Positions 8,567 to 16,841 of a stretch of 64,000 nucleotides of DNA are shown one piece after another (positions within the stretch are counted from its first letter, which is position 1; the number at the start of each line of letters is the position of its first letter). The position numbers and the translations under genes are program-made. The notes under the pieces were generated by a model that was not told the origin of the DNA, did not search any database, and saw only the letters and a list, made by a program, of their open reading frames with translations. This DNA is from Paracoccaceae bacterium (GTDB lineage Bacteria; Pseudomonadota; Alphaproteobacteria; Rhodobacterales; Rhodobacteraceae): positions 62,001 through 126,000 of the forward strand of contig JASBUI010000033.1 of the NCBI GenBank assembly GCA_030148005.1, read 5' to 3'.

Positions 8567-10398
8567 GAAGATTTTCCAACCTGATCGATGCGTTTCGCCC
8601 GGCCGACGGGCCGCCGCCAGCAACGCTTTGGGCGTTTTGCCTGTGGTGCCTGAAAGGGTCATTCCCGGTTCTTCTGGTTGCGGGCTTTTTGTCGGCGGGC
8701 GCTGGCACGCTTGAGGTCGTGACCGCCCTTATTCTGGGACAGGTCATCGACACGGCGCTGGCGGTTGGGCCCGATGGGTTCTTTTCGACAGAGATCTGGT
8801 TCGTTGCCGGGGTCATCGCGTTCTTCTTGCTGGTTCGGCCGGTGTTCTTTGGACTGTCGTCGCTGGCAAACTCTGTCATCGTCGGGCCAAACCTGAACCC
8901 TTTGGTTCTGTCGCGGCTGCATCGTTGGACCTTGGGTCAGGCGGTCCGGTTCTTTGACGACGATTTCGCAGGGCGGATCGCGCAAAAACAGATGCAGACC
9001 GCGCGGGCGGTGACGGATGTGGCGACCGAGGTGATCAACGTCGTCTTTTTTGCGCTAGCCTCGCTTGTCGGATCGGCGCTTTTGCTGACGACGATCGATT
9101 GGCGGATCGCGCTGGGCCTGAGTGTCTGGCTGGTTGCCTATCTTTCGCTGATCCGCTGGTTCATGCCGCGTATTCGCAAGCGTTCAAAGAAACGGGCCGG
9201 GGCGCGGGCAACGGTGACGGGCCAGATTGTTGATACGATCACGAACATCAAGACGGTCAAGCTTTTTGCCCATGCCCGGCATGAGGATCGCGCGGCGCTT
9301 GAGGCTTTGTCGGATTTTCGCGAAACCTCTGTCGATTTTGGAATAATGGCGGCGAGTTTCAGGATCTGCCTGATGACGCTGGCGGGTGTGTTGCCCGTTC
9401 TGCTGATCGGCAGTGCGCTTTGGCTTTGGTCGAACGGCGCCGCAACGCCCGGTGATATCGCGGCGGCCGGGGCAATTTCGATCCGGATTGCGCAGATGAC
9501 AGGCTGGGTCAGTTTCACGCTTATGGCGGTTTATTCCAATGTCGGTGAGATCGAGAACGGGATGAACACGCTGACACCGCCGCATGAGTTGACGGATGGC
9601 GATGACGCGGGTGAGCTGAAGGTGCGCAAGGGCGAGGTGAAATTCACCAACGTCGGCTTTGCCTATGGGCGGCAGAGCGGCGGGATCGAAGGGATCGACC
9701 TGACCGTCGCGCCGGGCGAAAAGCTTGGGATCGTTGGGGCATCGGGGGCTGGGAAATCAACCTTGGTGTCGCTGCTTTTGCGGCTTTACGACGTGGAAAC
9801 GGGGGCCATTTTCGTTGATGGTCAGGACATCCGCGAGGTGACGCAGGAAAGCCTTCGCCGCAAAATCGGGCTCGTGACGCAGGAAACCGCGATGTTCAAC
9901 CGGTCGGCCCGCGACAACATTCTTTATGGCAAGCCGGGCGCGAGCGAGGAAGAGATCGTGTTGGCGGCCCGCAAGGCCGAGGCGCATGACTTTATCACGG
10001 GGCTTGAGGATCACGCCGGGCGGCGCGGCTATGACGCCCATCTTGGTGAGCGCGGGGTCAAGCTTTCGGGTGGTCAGCGTCAGCGCATCGCCCTTGCGCG
10101 CGCCATTTTGAAGGATGCGCCGATCCTTGTGCTGGATGAGGCGACAAGCGCTCTGGACAGTGAGGTCGAGGCGACGATACAGGATGCGCTGGAACGCGTG
10201 ATGGTCGGCAAGACGGTTCTGGCAATCGCGCACCGGCTATCGACGATTTCGCAGATGGACAGGATCGTGGTGATGGACGAGGGACGTATCGTCGAAACCG
10301 GCGGGCATGGCGATCTGCTGAAACGTGACGGCCTTTACGCGCGCTATTGGGACCGCCAGTCCGGCGGCTTTATTGGCGTGCAGGAGGCCGCGGAATGA
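8563..10398 (+). CDS. ABC exporter half-transporter (fused membrane and ATPase domains), second of a pair
   Basis: 611 residues, same layout as its neighbour: six-helix domain, then Walker A GASGAGKST (~391), LSGGQRQR (~500) and Walker B ILVLDEATSALD. Both halves keep the glutamate after Walker B, so neither ATP site is obviously degenerate. The two proteins share much sequence in the ATPase part and look like an old tandem duplication. The ATG overlaps the preceding stop (ATGA), and the stop is overlapped in the same way by the RNA methyltransferase gene, so all three are translated from one message. Confidence 0.92.
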   Translation: MRRFSNLIDAFRPADGPPPATLWAFCLWCLKGSFPVLLVAGFLSAGAGTLEVVTALILGQVIDTALAVGPDGFFSTEIWFVAGVIAFFLLVRPVFFGLSSLANSVIVGPNLNPLVLSRLHRWTLGQAVRFFDDDFAGRIAQKQMQTARAVTDVATEVINVVFFALASLVGSALLLTTIDWRIALGLSVWLVAYLSLIRWFMPRIRKRSKKRAGARATVTGQIVDTITNIKTVKLFAHARHEDRAALEALSDFRETSVDFGIMAASFRICLMTLAGVLPVLLIGSALWLWSNGAATPGDIAAAGAISIRIAQMTGWVSFTLMAVYSNVGEIENGMNTLTPPHELTDGDDAGELKVRKGEVKFTNVGFAYGRQSGGIEGIDLTVAPGEKLGIVGASGAGKSTLVSLLLRLYDVETGAIFVDGQDIREVTQESLRRKIGLVTQETAMFNRSARDNILYGKPGASEEEIVLAARKAEAHDFITGLEDHAGRRGYDAHLGERGVKLSGGQRQRIALARAILKDAPILVLDEATSALDSEVEATIQDALERVMVGKTVLAIAHRLSTISQMDRIVVMDEGRIVETGGHGDLLKRDGLYARYWDRQSGGFIGVQEAAE

Positions 10399-11609
10399 AG
10401 GTAGAAATTGACCGTTTGGGTCACCACGGCGACGGGATTGCCGAGGGGCCGATCTTTGTTGCGCGGGTGTTGCCGGGTGAAGAGGTCGAAGGCGATCTGG
10501 ACGATGGCCGGCTGACCGGTGTTCGGGTTCTGACGCCATCGGAGGATCGGGTTAGCCCGCCTTGCACCCACTACAAGATGTGCGGCGGTTGTTCGCTTCA
10601 GCACGCCAATGATGCTTTTGTGGCCCGCTGGAAAGAGGGCGTGATCCATATGGCGATGGTCGGTCAGGGGATCGAGGCGCCGATCCGCCCGATTGTCACC
10701 TCGCCCCCCGGATCGCGCAGGCGCGCGGCGCTTTCGGCGCGGCGCACCAAGAAAGGCGCGATGGTCGGTTTTCACGGGCGGGCGTCCGATCAACTGGTTG
10801 CAGCGCCATCCTGCAAGGTGCTGCACCCTGATATCCTTGCGTTCTTTCCCGCGCTTGAGCGTCTGACGGTGATGGGCGCCTCGCGAAGTTCAGAGATCAC
10901 GATCTATGTCACGCAATCGGCCGCTGGCGTTGATGTTGCCGTCGTTGGCGGCAAGGAAATGGACCGTGCGCTTCAGATGGAGCTGGCCGATTGGTGCCGG
11001 GCGCCGGGGCTTGCGCGGCTGACGTGGAACGATGATCCGGTGGCCGAGATTGCCCCGCCCCTGCAAAGCTTTGGCGCGGCGCTTGTCTCGCCTCCGCCGG
11101 GGGCGTTTCTACAGGCGACGGTCGATGGTGAGGCCGCATTGGTCGAGGCCGTGCGCGAGGTGCTGAAAGGCGCCAAGCATGTTGTCGATCTTTTCTCGGG
11201 CAGTGGCACTCTTACGCTTCCCCTTGCGGGGCAGGCGGAAGTGCACGGCGTGGAAAACGATACCGCGATGCTGGCGGCGCTGGATCGCGGCTGGCGCGAG
11301 GCAAAGGGATTGCGGCGCGTCAGCACAGAGGCGCGCGATCTTTTCCGCCGCCCGCTGATGCCGGATGAGCTTGGCAAGTTTGACGGGGCGGTCATTGATC
11401 CGCCGCGCGCCGGGGCAAAGGCCCAGATCGCCGAACTGGCGCAGTCGGGCATCGCCCGTGTGGCGATGGTTTCGTGCAACCCGATCACCTTTGCGCGCGA
11501 TGCGCGGGCGCTTATCGATGGCGGGTACAAGCTTAACTGGGTTCAGCCGGTGGATCAGTTCCGCTGGTCATCGCATGTAGAGCTTGCGGCGTCGTTCAGC
11601 CGAGCCTGA
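10395..11609 (+). CDS. Class I SAM-dependent RNA methyltransferase, TrmA/RlmCD (RumA) family
   Basis: 404 residues from the ATG at 10395, which overlaps the exporter stop. A short TRAM-like N-terminus is followed by cysteines C57, C63 and C66 (CTHYKMCGGC) with C139 as probable fourth ligand of a [4Fe-4S] cluster, as in RlmD. The SAM domain has LFSGSGTLTLP and the catalytic cysteine lies in VSCNP (~361). The family makes 5-methyluridine in rRNA or tRNA; which site is modified here cannot be decided. No functional link to the exporter genes is evident beyond co-transcription. Confidence 0.87.
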   Translation: MKVEIDRLGHHGDGIAEGPIFVARVLPGEEVEGDLDDGRLTGVRVLTPSEDRVSPPCTHYKMCGGCSLQHANDAFVARWKEGVIHMAMVGQGIEAPIRPIVTSPPGSRRRAALSARRTKKGAMVGFHGRASDQLVAAPSCKVLHPDILAFFPALERLTVMGASRSSEITIYVTQSAAGVDVAVVGGKEMDRALQMELADWCRAPGLARLTWNDDPVAEIAPPLQSFGAALVSPPPGAFLQATVDGEAALVEAVREVLKGAKHVVDLFSGSGTLTLPLAGQAEVHGVENDTAMLAALDRGWREAKGLRRVSTEARDLFRRPLMPDELGKFDGAVIDPPRAGAKAQIAELAQSGIARVAMVSCNPITFARDARALIDGGYKLNWVQPVDQFRWSSHVELAASFSRA

Positions 11610-11687
11610 TGGCGGCGGTCAAAGCGGCCCTTCTCGGATTGGCAAACTTGGTGTAAATTCACCTGCAAGAAACGAGAAGGCAGTGAA

Positions 11688-12179
11688 ATGGCAGGTCTAA
11701 GGGCACTTTTGGTGCTTGGTCTTTTTTTGGCGTTGGCCGGATGCGCCAGCAAGTTCAAAACCTATGATGGGCCCGAAGTGACCCGCGTGGTCGTCTTCAA
11801 GGGCGATCGGCGGATGCATCTTTTCCACAACGATCAGATCCTGAAGTCATATGACTTTGGGCTTGGCTTTGCCCCGATCGGGGACAAGAAGATCGAAGGT
11901 GACGGAAAAACGCCGGAAGGGCGCTATCTGATCGACCGCAAGAACCCCAATAGCGAGTACTATCTGTCGGTCGGTATTTCATACCCCAATGAGGCGGATC
12001 TGGCCGAGGCTGAGGCGCTGGGCAAACCTGCAGGCGGCGATATCTTCATTCACGGCACGCCAAACCCGTTTCGCCAGAAGGGCGATTGGACATGGGGCTG
12101 TATTTCGGTTCAGAACGCCGAGATCGAGGATATCTATGCGATGGTCAACGTCGGGACCGTGATCGACATCTACCCCTAA
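11688..12179 (+). CDS. L,D-transpeptidase (YkuD) lipoprotein
   Basis: 163 residues. The N-terminus is a lipoprotein signal with lipobox LAGC (lipidated cysteine ~19), so it should sit in the envelope membrane. The YkuD catalytic pattern is visible as HGTPNPFR ending in WTWGCISV, with nucleophile cysteine in S/T-x-G-C position (here TWGC). The family cross-links peptidoglycan peptides 3-3 or attaches proteins to them. Its stop interlocks with that of the convergent CAP-domain lipoprotein. Confidence 0.85.
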   Translation: MAGLRALLVLGLFLALAGCASKFKTYDGPEVTRVVVFKGDRRMHLFHNDQILKSYDFGLGFAPIGDKKIEGDGKTPEGRYLIDRKNPNSEYYLSVGISYPNEADLAEAEALGKPAGGDIFIHGTPNPFRQKGDWTWGCISVQNAEIEDIYAMVNVGTVIDIYP

Positions 12180-12724
12180 AGGCCGCCGACCACCGTGTTT
12201 GATGCGGGGTAACCTGTGACCATCGTCCACCAGATCTTGCCATTTGGTTCCTGGTACCAGGAAAAGCCAAGATCGCGGGCAGCCGGATCAAGAACCACAG
12301 AGCGCGTGTCAGGCAGTTCCATCCAGGCGGCCAGGGTTTCGGTTTCATTCTCGTATGTTTCCGAGATGTTTTCGCCCGCCAGACGCCCGGTGTAGCCAGC
12401 ACGCTGAACACGCTGAAGCGGCGATGAGCCGTCAGAGCCAAAGTGCCATGGGCGGTTTTGCACCGACATATCGCGTGAATGGGTGGCGGCGGCGGCGGTC
12501 AGTTCGGCGTTCAGCTGCATCGGGGCGGCGCCGCTTGCAAGGCGCAGCGCGTTGACGCCATCCAGAACTGCGAACTGGATTCGGGCGGTATCGGTCGCCT
12601 TGATCCTGTAGGCGCGCGGCAAGGGTTTGCCATCGGGGCCAAGTTTGCGGGGCGTTGCCGAAGGGTCTACGCAGGCAGACAAGGCAAAGAGTGCAGCAAA
12701 TAGGAGCGTTACGACGCGGATCAT
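12176..12724 (-). CDS. CAP-domain (SCP/PR-1 type) lipoprotein
   Basis: 182 residues. Signal peptide with lipobox LSAC (cysteine ~18), then a CAP domain: LNALR-like first helix, THSRDM with the conserved histidine, and the AGYTGRLAGENI segment with its glutamate. Bacterial CAP proteins are secreted or surface bound and mostly uncharacterised. It sits between two L,D-transpeptidase genes, which hints at a cell-wall setting (inference). It shares the bases CTAA with the convergent upstream transpeptidase stop. Confidence 0.83.
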   Translation of the reverse strand: MIRVVTLLFAALFALSACVDPSATPRKLGPDGKPLPRAYRIKATDTARIQFAVLDGVNALRLASGAAPMQLNAELTAAAATHSRDMSVQNRPWHFGSDGSSPLQRVQRAGYTGRLAGENISETYENETETLAAWMELPDTRSVVLDPAARDLGFSWYQEPNGKIWWTMVTGYPASNTVVGGL

Positions 12725-12887
12725 AGATTCTCACCCAGTATTTCTTTGATCCCCCTCTATCCGGTCCTGCGTGACTGTTCAAACTCACAACGGCGAGATT
12801 TGGCTGTAAACGGCCGGATTGAATTGAAGGTGAGGCATTCGCGCCATATTATGCCAGTTATTGAAGTGCATGAAACGAAGGTGAGGA

Positions 12888-13478
12888 ATGATGCAAAGCA
12901 TTAACCGCCGAATTTTTCTTGGCACCAGCGCGGCCGCAATTGGCGGATTGTCGGCACCCGCATTGGCACAACAGGCCGGAACGACCGAAATGGAGAGTGA
13001 TATCACTCAGGCCGTCCGGCGGAACATATCCAGTTTCCGGGCCCTGACGTGGAAACCCTATTTTTCAGACCTCAAAGGGGGGGCGATTCTGGTCGATGTG
13101 ACGTCGCGGGCGGCGCATTTCTGGTCAGAAGACGAAAGCGTGTACCGTCTTTACCCTACAAGCGTGCCCCTGACCGAGGATCTGACGCGGCGCGGCAGGA
13201 CGCGCATCGTTCGCAAGGTCGTCGGGCCAAGCTGGCGCCCGACACCGGCAATGAAGCGCCGAAACCCCGAGTGGCCGGACTTTGTTCCGCCGGGGCCGGA
13301 CAACCCGCTGGGCACGCATGCACTGTATTTAAGCTGGACTTACTACAGGATTCACGGGACACAGGACACGCGCAAGATAGGCCGGCGTTCGTCAAACGGA
13401 TGCATCGGGCTCTACAACGAGCATATTAAGGAACTTTTCGGGTTGACGAATGTCGGCACGCAGGTGTTGCTAATATGA
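12888..13478 (+). CDS. L,D-transpeptidase with Tat signal
   Basis: 196 residues from ATG at 12888 (a second ATG follows at once; GTGAGG lies just upstream). The N-terminus NRRIFLG plus a hydrophobic stretch and APALAQ cleavage site is a twin-arginine export signal. The YkuD domain ends with IHGTQDTRKIG and RRSSNGCIGLYN, giving the S-x-G-C catalytic cysteine. Expected periplasmic peptidoglycan cross-linking enzyme. Second YkuD gene within 1.3 kb, but unlike the first it is Tat-exported rather than a lipoprotein. Confidence 0.88.
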   Translation: MMQSINRRIFLGTSAAAIGGLSAPALAQQAGTTEMESDITQAVRRNISSFRALTWKPYFSDLKGGAILVDVTSRAAHFWSEDESVYRLYPTSVPLTEDLTRRGRTRIVRKVVGPSWRPTPAMKRRNPEWPDFVPPGPDNPLGTHALYLSWTYYRIHGTQDTRKIGRRSSNGCIGLYNEHIKELFGLTNVGTQVLLI

Positions 13479-13520
13479 CGACATTTGGGCGAACTTACTG
13501 AAATCCCCTTTAAACAGGGT

Positions 13521-13549
13521 TTGCAATCCTACATTCTTAATGCTTATAC
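13521..13549 (+). promoter_or_regulatory. Sigma-70 type promoter for the small secreted protein pair
   Basis: TTGCAA at 13521-13526 and TTATAC at 13544-13549, spaced by exactly 17 bases, close to the TTGACA/TATAAT consensus. Transcription should begin near 13556, just before the GAGG of the candidate leader peptide. Confidence 0.55.
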
Positions 13550-13568
13550 GGAAACACGAGGTACAGTC

Positions 13569-13634
13569 TTGGGTGCCTGCTGCTGCCCTCAGTGTAATTA
13601 TGTGGTAGCGGGCAATTACTGGAGGTTAATATGA
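13569..13634 (+). CDS. Candidate Cys-rich leader peptide (uORF)
   Basis: 21 codons starting with TTG at 13569, preceded at seven bases by GAGG. The peptide would begin M-G-A and contain CCCPQC, i.e. four cysteines in six residues. Its TGA (13632-13634) overlaps the ATG of the first 61-residue protein (ATGA), as expected for translational coupling. An imperfect stem of 13590-13599 with 13614-13621 abuts the GGAGG ribosome site of that gene, so ribosomes paused on the Cys codons could change its access. It is short, uses a TTG start, and could be chance. Confidence 0.35.
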   Translation: MGACCCPQCNYVVAGNYWRLI

Positions 13635-13816
13635 AGAAACTTGCACTCGCCGCTGCTCTGTCAGTCGCTGCAACTCACGCATTCGCTGGTGGCATGGCCG
13701 AGCCTGTCATCGAAGCACCCGTAATCGTAGAAGAGACTTCGTCGTCTGCTTCTAGCGGTGGCGCGATTGTTCCGCTGCTCCTGTTGCTGGTAATTGCCGC
13801 AGCAGTGATCAAGTAA
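13631..13816 (+). CDS. Small secreted/membrane-anchored protein, tandem copy 1
   Basis: 61 residues. Signal peptide of ~19 residues ending HAFA, an acidic Pro/Val/Glu segment, a Ser/Gly patch (SSSASSGG), then a hydrophobic C-terminal helix of ~16 residues ending in a single lysine. A strong ribosome site (GGAGG) precedes the ATG. The product is identical in sequence to the second copy downstream. I cannot name a function; similar small proteins near hemH are, from memory, known in Roseobacter-type genomes. It may sit in the membrane by the C-terminal helix. Confidence 0.75.
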   Translation: MKKLALAAALSVAATHAFAGGMAEPVIEAPVIVEETSSSASSGGAIVPLLLLLVIAAAVIK

Positions 13817-13838
13817 TCAGCTACTTAGGTAGAAGATT

Positions 13839-14024
13839 ATGAAGAAACTTGCACTCGCTGCCGCTCTGTCAGTTGCTGCCACACATGCATTCGCAGGTGG
13901 CATGGCTGAGCCCGTCATCGAAGCACCCGTCATCGTAGAAGAGACTTCGTCGTCTGCTTCCAGCGGTGGCGCGATCGTTCCGCTTCTTCTGCTGCTGGTT
14001 ATTGCTGCAGCAGTCATCAAGTAA
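13839..14024 (+). CDS. Small secreted/membrane-anchored protein, tandem copy 2
   Basis: 61 residues, amino-acid identical to copy 1, while the two reading frames differ at 18 codons, all silent by my count. The copies are separated by only 22 bases and followed by a strong terminator, so they form one message. The upstream ribosome site (AGGTAGAAGATT before ATG) is weaker than that of copy 1. Identity at protein level with scattered silent changes means the duplication is not recent and the sequence is under strict selection. Confidence 0.75.
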   Translation: MKKLALAAALSVAATHAFAGGMAEPVIEAPVIVEETSSSASSGGAIVPLLLLLVIAAAVIK

Positions 14025-14041
14025 GCGATCAAACAAATTGC

Positions 14042-14076
14042 AAAAAAGGCGGTGGGTTTTCCACCGCCTTTTTTTT
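14042..14076. terminator. Bidirectional rho-independent terminator
   Basis: Perfect 8-bp stem GGCGGTGG / CCACCGCC (14048-14055 with 14061-14068), loop GTTTT, flanked by six A on the left and eight T on the right. It can stop the small-protein message on plus and the ferrochelatase message (ending at 14102) on minus. Confidence 0.9.
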
Positions 14077-14101
14077 GCGCAGATCGCTGGCCTTGGTGGG
14101 C

Positions 14102-15163
14102 CTAGTCGATCCAACCGGCCAGATTCTGCTGAACGATGCCGGATAGCGCCTCGATATGCGCATCGTCATCATTCAGGCAGGGGATGTAGGTAAAGCTTTC
14201 ACCGCCTGCGTGTTCAAAGCTTTCGCAGATCTCTTCGTTGATCTCTTCCAGCGTCTCGATGCAGTCGGCGGAAAACGCCGGGGCGATCACCGCGATGCGC
14301 TTCTTTCCGGCCTCTGCCAGACGCGCGACCTCTTCAACCGTGTAGGGCTGAAGCCATTCCTCGGGTCCAAAGCGCGACTGGAAGGTGACGACGATGTCGG
14401 TGTCCGCCCAACCCAGCCGTTCCTTTAGCAGTCGCGAGGTTTTCTGGCACTGGCAGTGATAGGGATCACCGTCGGTCAGATAGCGTGTCGGCATGCCGTG
14501 GTAGGATGTGACAAGGACGTCGGGCTTTGTATCCATCTTGGCGTAGGCATCCTCGACCGATTTGGCCAGCGCGTCGATATAGGCAGGCTCATCAAAATAG
14601 GCGGGGACCGTGCGGGCCGAGGGTTGCCATTTCTCTTCGGCCAGAGCAGCAAAGAAGGCGTCGTTGGCGGTCGCCGAAGTGGCGCCCGCGTAGTGCGGAT
14701 AAAGCGGGAAGAACAGGATCTTTTCACAGCCCTGCTGAACCATCTCGCGGACCTTGGACTTGGTCGATGGGTTGCCATAGCGCATTGCGAAATCAACGAC
14801 GACCTGATCGCCGTAGCGGGCGGAAAGCGCGGCCTTCATCTTGGCGGTCTGATCCTTGGTGATGGTCATCAAGGGGCTTTCGCCGGCCTCTTCGTTCCAG
14901 ATGGATTTATAGGCCGCGCCGCTGGTGAAAGGGCGCTTTGTCAGGATGAAGAGCTGAAGGATCGGTTGCCATTTCCAGGCCGGGTAGTCGATGACGCGGC
15001 GGTCTGAAAGGAACTCTCCGAGATAGCGGCGCATTGACCAGTAGTCATAGTTGTCAGGCGTGCCGAGGTTCGCCAGAAGAACGCCGATCTTTGCCTTGGG
15101 CAGCGCAGGGTGATCGGAAGGGGCCTGAGAGAGATCCCTGTCTTTTGCGGTGGCTTCTGGCAT
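14102..15163 (-). CDS. hemH: Ferrochelatase
   Basis: 353 residues, usual length. Inserts Fe2+ into protoporphyrin IX, the last step of protoheme synthesis. Family landmarks: N-terminal VLLANLGTPD, RYLGEFLSDRRVID, the MRYGNPS loop, SYHGMPTRYL with the catalytic histidine, and the late EEINEE acidic helix. GAGGAAC upstream of the ATG is a good ribosome site. It faces the small secreted protein pair across a shared terminator. Confidence 0.95.
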   Translation of the reverse strand: MPEATAKDRDLSQAPSDHPALPKAKIGVLLANLGTPDNYDYWSMRRYLGEFLSDRRVIDYPAWKWQPILQLFILTKRPFTSGAAYKSIWNEEAGESPLMTITKDQTAKMKAALSARYGDQVVVDFAMRYGNPSTKSKVREMVQQGCEKILFFPLYPHYAGATSATANDAFFAALAEEKWQPSARTVPAYFDEPAYIDALAKSVEDAYAKMDTKPDVLVTSYHGMPTRYLTDGDPYHCQCQKTSRLLKERLGWADTDIVVTFQSRFGPEEWLQPYTVEEVARLAEAGKKRIAVIAPAFSADCIETLEEINEEICESFEHAGGESFTYIPCLNDDDAHIEALSGIVQQNLAGWID

Positions 15164-15234
15164 TTTGTCGTTCCTCTTTAATCAAACGCGTCCGGGTTGA
15201 AATAAGCGAAAGGCGCGGCAGGTCAAACCTTTCC

Positions 15235-16044
15235 TTACTTGGGAAGCTTCGTCTCTGTTGTTCCAAGCGCCTCGGCCAGCCGGGTTCTGGCGGAACCGGG
15301 GCGCAGCGGCTGGGGCTGCGATTCTGCCGGGGCCCAGCCGGTAAGAAAGATCAGCTCAAAGCTGGCGGGCAGGCGATCGCCCTCGCCAAAGTGGTCGCGA
15401 TAAACTTCGGCGGCGCGGTCGAAAAGCCCATGGCGCGAAGGGGTTCGAAGCCTGTCGTTCAGGGCGTTCGCCTCTCCCATACGGCGCAGATCGCGCATCA
15501 GGGCATAGGCATCGGGGTAGGAAACTGTCTGGATCAGGTTGTCGGCCACGGGCAGGGCAAAGCCCGCGCGCTGCAACAGGGCGCCCATATCGCGGATTTC
15601 GGCCATGGGTGCGACCCTTGGTGACAGCCCGCCGGTGATCTGCGCTTCGGCTTCGGCCAGAGATGTGCGCAATTGGTGCAGGGTCGTGCCGCCAAAGGCC
15701 ACCGACAGGAACATCCCGTCCGGCGCCAGCGCGCGGCGCGATTGAACAAGCTGGCCGACCGGGTCATTGGCCCAATGCAGCGACATGGCGTGGATCACAA
15801 GGTCATGCGCCCCGACCTTCAGATCAAGCGTGTCGCCTTCGGGGATCAGCGCCGCATCCGGAAAGGCCGCACCCCAGAGGGCCGGAAACCCGGTGACGAT
15901 CGCGACCTTTGTAAACGTTCTGTTAACCTCGGTGAGTCTTTCCTTGATCTCGTCGATCGCAAGCTCTTGCAGGAAAAACGTGTCGGCGCGGCGCCGGCTG
16001 CGGGCAAGTGCGGAATGATCCGTCAGAATTGGTGGGCTTTGCAT
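15235..16044 (-). CDS. Methyltransferase-fold protein, BioC / NDUFAF5-like
   Basis: 269 residues from the ATG at 16044, chosen because AAGGA lies six bases ahead; an ATG at 16050 abuts that AAGGA. The segment IHAMSLHWANDPVGQL followed by ALAPDGMFL is typical of the NDUFAF5/BioC-like family. The usual SAM motif I (acidic-x-G-x-G) is poor here (VAIVTGFPALWG), as in NDUFAF5, which is a hydroxylase acting on a complex I arginine. An assembly role for complex I is therefore possible but inferred. Divergent from comF, with a 42-bp gap. Confidence 0.75.
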   Translation of the reverse strand: MQSPPILTDHSALARSRRRADTFFLQELAIDEIKERLTEVNRTFTKVAIVTGFPALWGAAFPDAALIPEGDTLDLKVGAHDLVIHAMSLHWANDPVGQLVQSRRALAPDGMFLSVAFGGTTLHQLRTSLAEAEAQITGGLSPRVAPMAEIRDMGALLQRAGFALPVADNLIQTVSYPDAYALMRDLRRMGEANALNDRLRTPSRHGLFDRAAEVYRDHFGEGDRLPASFELIFLTGWAPAESQPQPLRPGSARTRLAEALGTTETKLPK

Positions 16045-16086
16045 GGCCATTCCTTGTGAACGTCCCCTGTCTAGAGGTCCAGACCG

Positions 16087-16803
16087 ATGATGCAAAGTGC
16101 GATGTCGATGCTGTTTCCGCCGCAGTGCCTGAGTTGCAACGCGCTGGTCGAGGACCGGTTTTTGCTTTGCGGCCCCTGTTGGCGAGAGACGCCTTTCATC
16201 ATGGGGCTGGCCTGTGACCATTGCGGGGTTCCGCTGATGGGTGAAGGGGCGGGGGATGAGCTTTGCGATGATTGCATGACCTCGCCCCGGCCATGGTCGC
16301 AGGGGCGCGCGGCGGTGATCTATAAGGGAAACGCGCGCCGGATCGTTCTGGCGCTAAAGCATGGTGACCGGCTTGACCTTGCAAGGCCGGTGGCGCGTTG
16401 GATGGCGCGGGCGGGGGCCGGAATGCTGGGCAAGGGCGCTTTGGTTGTTCCGATCCCGCTGCACCGGCTGCGACTTTTTCGCCGCCGGTACAATCAAGCG
16501 GGGCTTTTGGCGCATGAAATCGGGCGGGAATGCGGGCTGGATGTTGGGCCTGATGCGCTGATCCGGCGGCGCCGCACCGAAACGCAAGACGGCAAGAATG
16601 CAGGTGAGCGCACCCGCAATGTCGCAGGTTCTATCATTGAAAACCCACGACAATCGGGGCTGATGGCGGGGCGGTCCGTTGTTCTGATTGACGATGTGAT
16701 GACCTCTGGCGCGACGCTGGCCGAGGCGACGCGCGCCTGCACTGATGCTGGTGCATCACGGGTTTGCGTTCTGGTACTGGCCCGCGTTGCGAAGGACGCC
16801 TAA
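16087..16803 (+). CDS. comF: ComF family phosphoribosyltransferase-like protein
   Basis: 238 residues. N-terminal zinc-binding cysteines in CLSC, CGPC, CDHC and CDDC (~14-67), then a type I phosphoribosyltransferase fold with the PRPP-binding motif VVLIDDVMTSGATL near the C-terminus. ComF proteins are needed for natural transformation in several bacteria and may act with PriA at incoming single-stranded DNA. No other competence gene is nearby. A tandem ATG-ATG leaves the exact start open. Confidence 0.87.
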   Translation: MMQSAMSMLFPPQCLSCNALVEDRFLLCGPCWRETPFIMGLACDHCGVPLMGEGAGDELCDDCMTSPRPWSQGRAAVIYKGNARRIVLALKHGDRLDLARPVARWMARAGAGMLGKGALVVPIPLHRLRLFRRRYNQAGLLAHEIGRECGLDVGPDALIRRRRTETQDGKNAGERTRNVAGSIIENPRQSGLMAGRSVVLIDDVMTSGATLAEATRACTDAGASRVCVLVLARVAKDA

Positions 16804-16841
16804 ATCCCTATAGTTCGCGCCAAGCAAAAGGGTAGCCGTCG

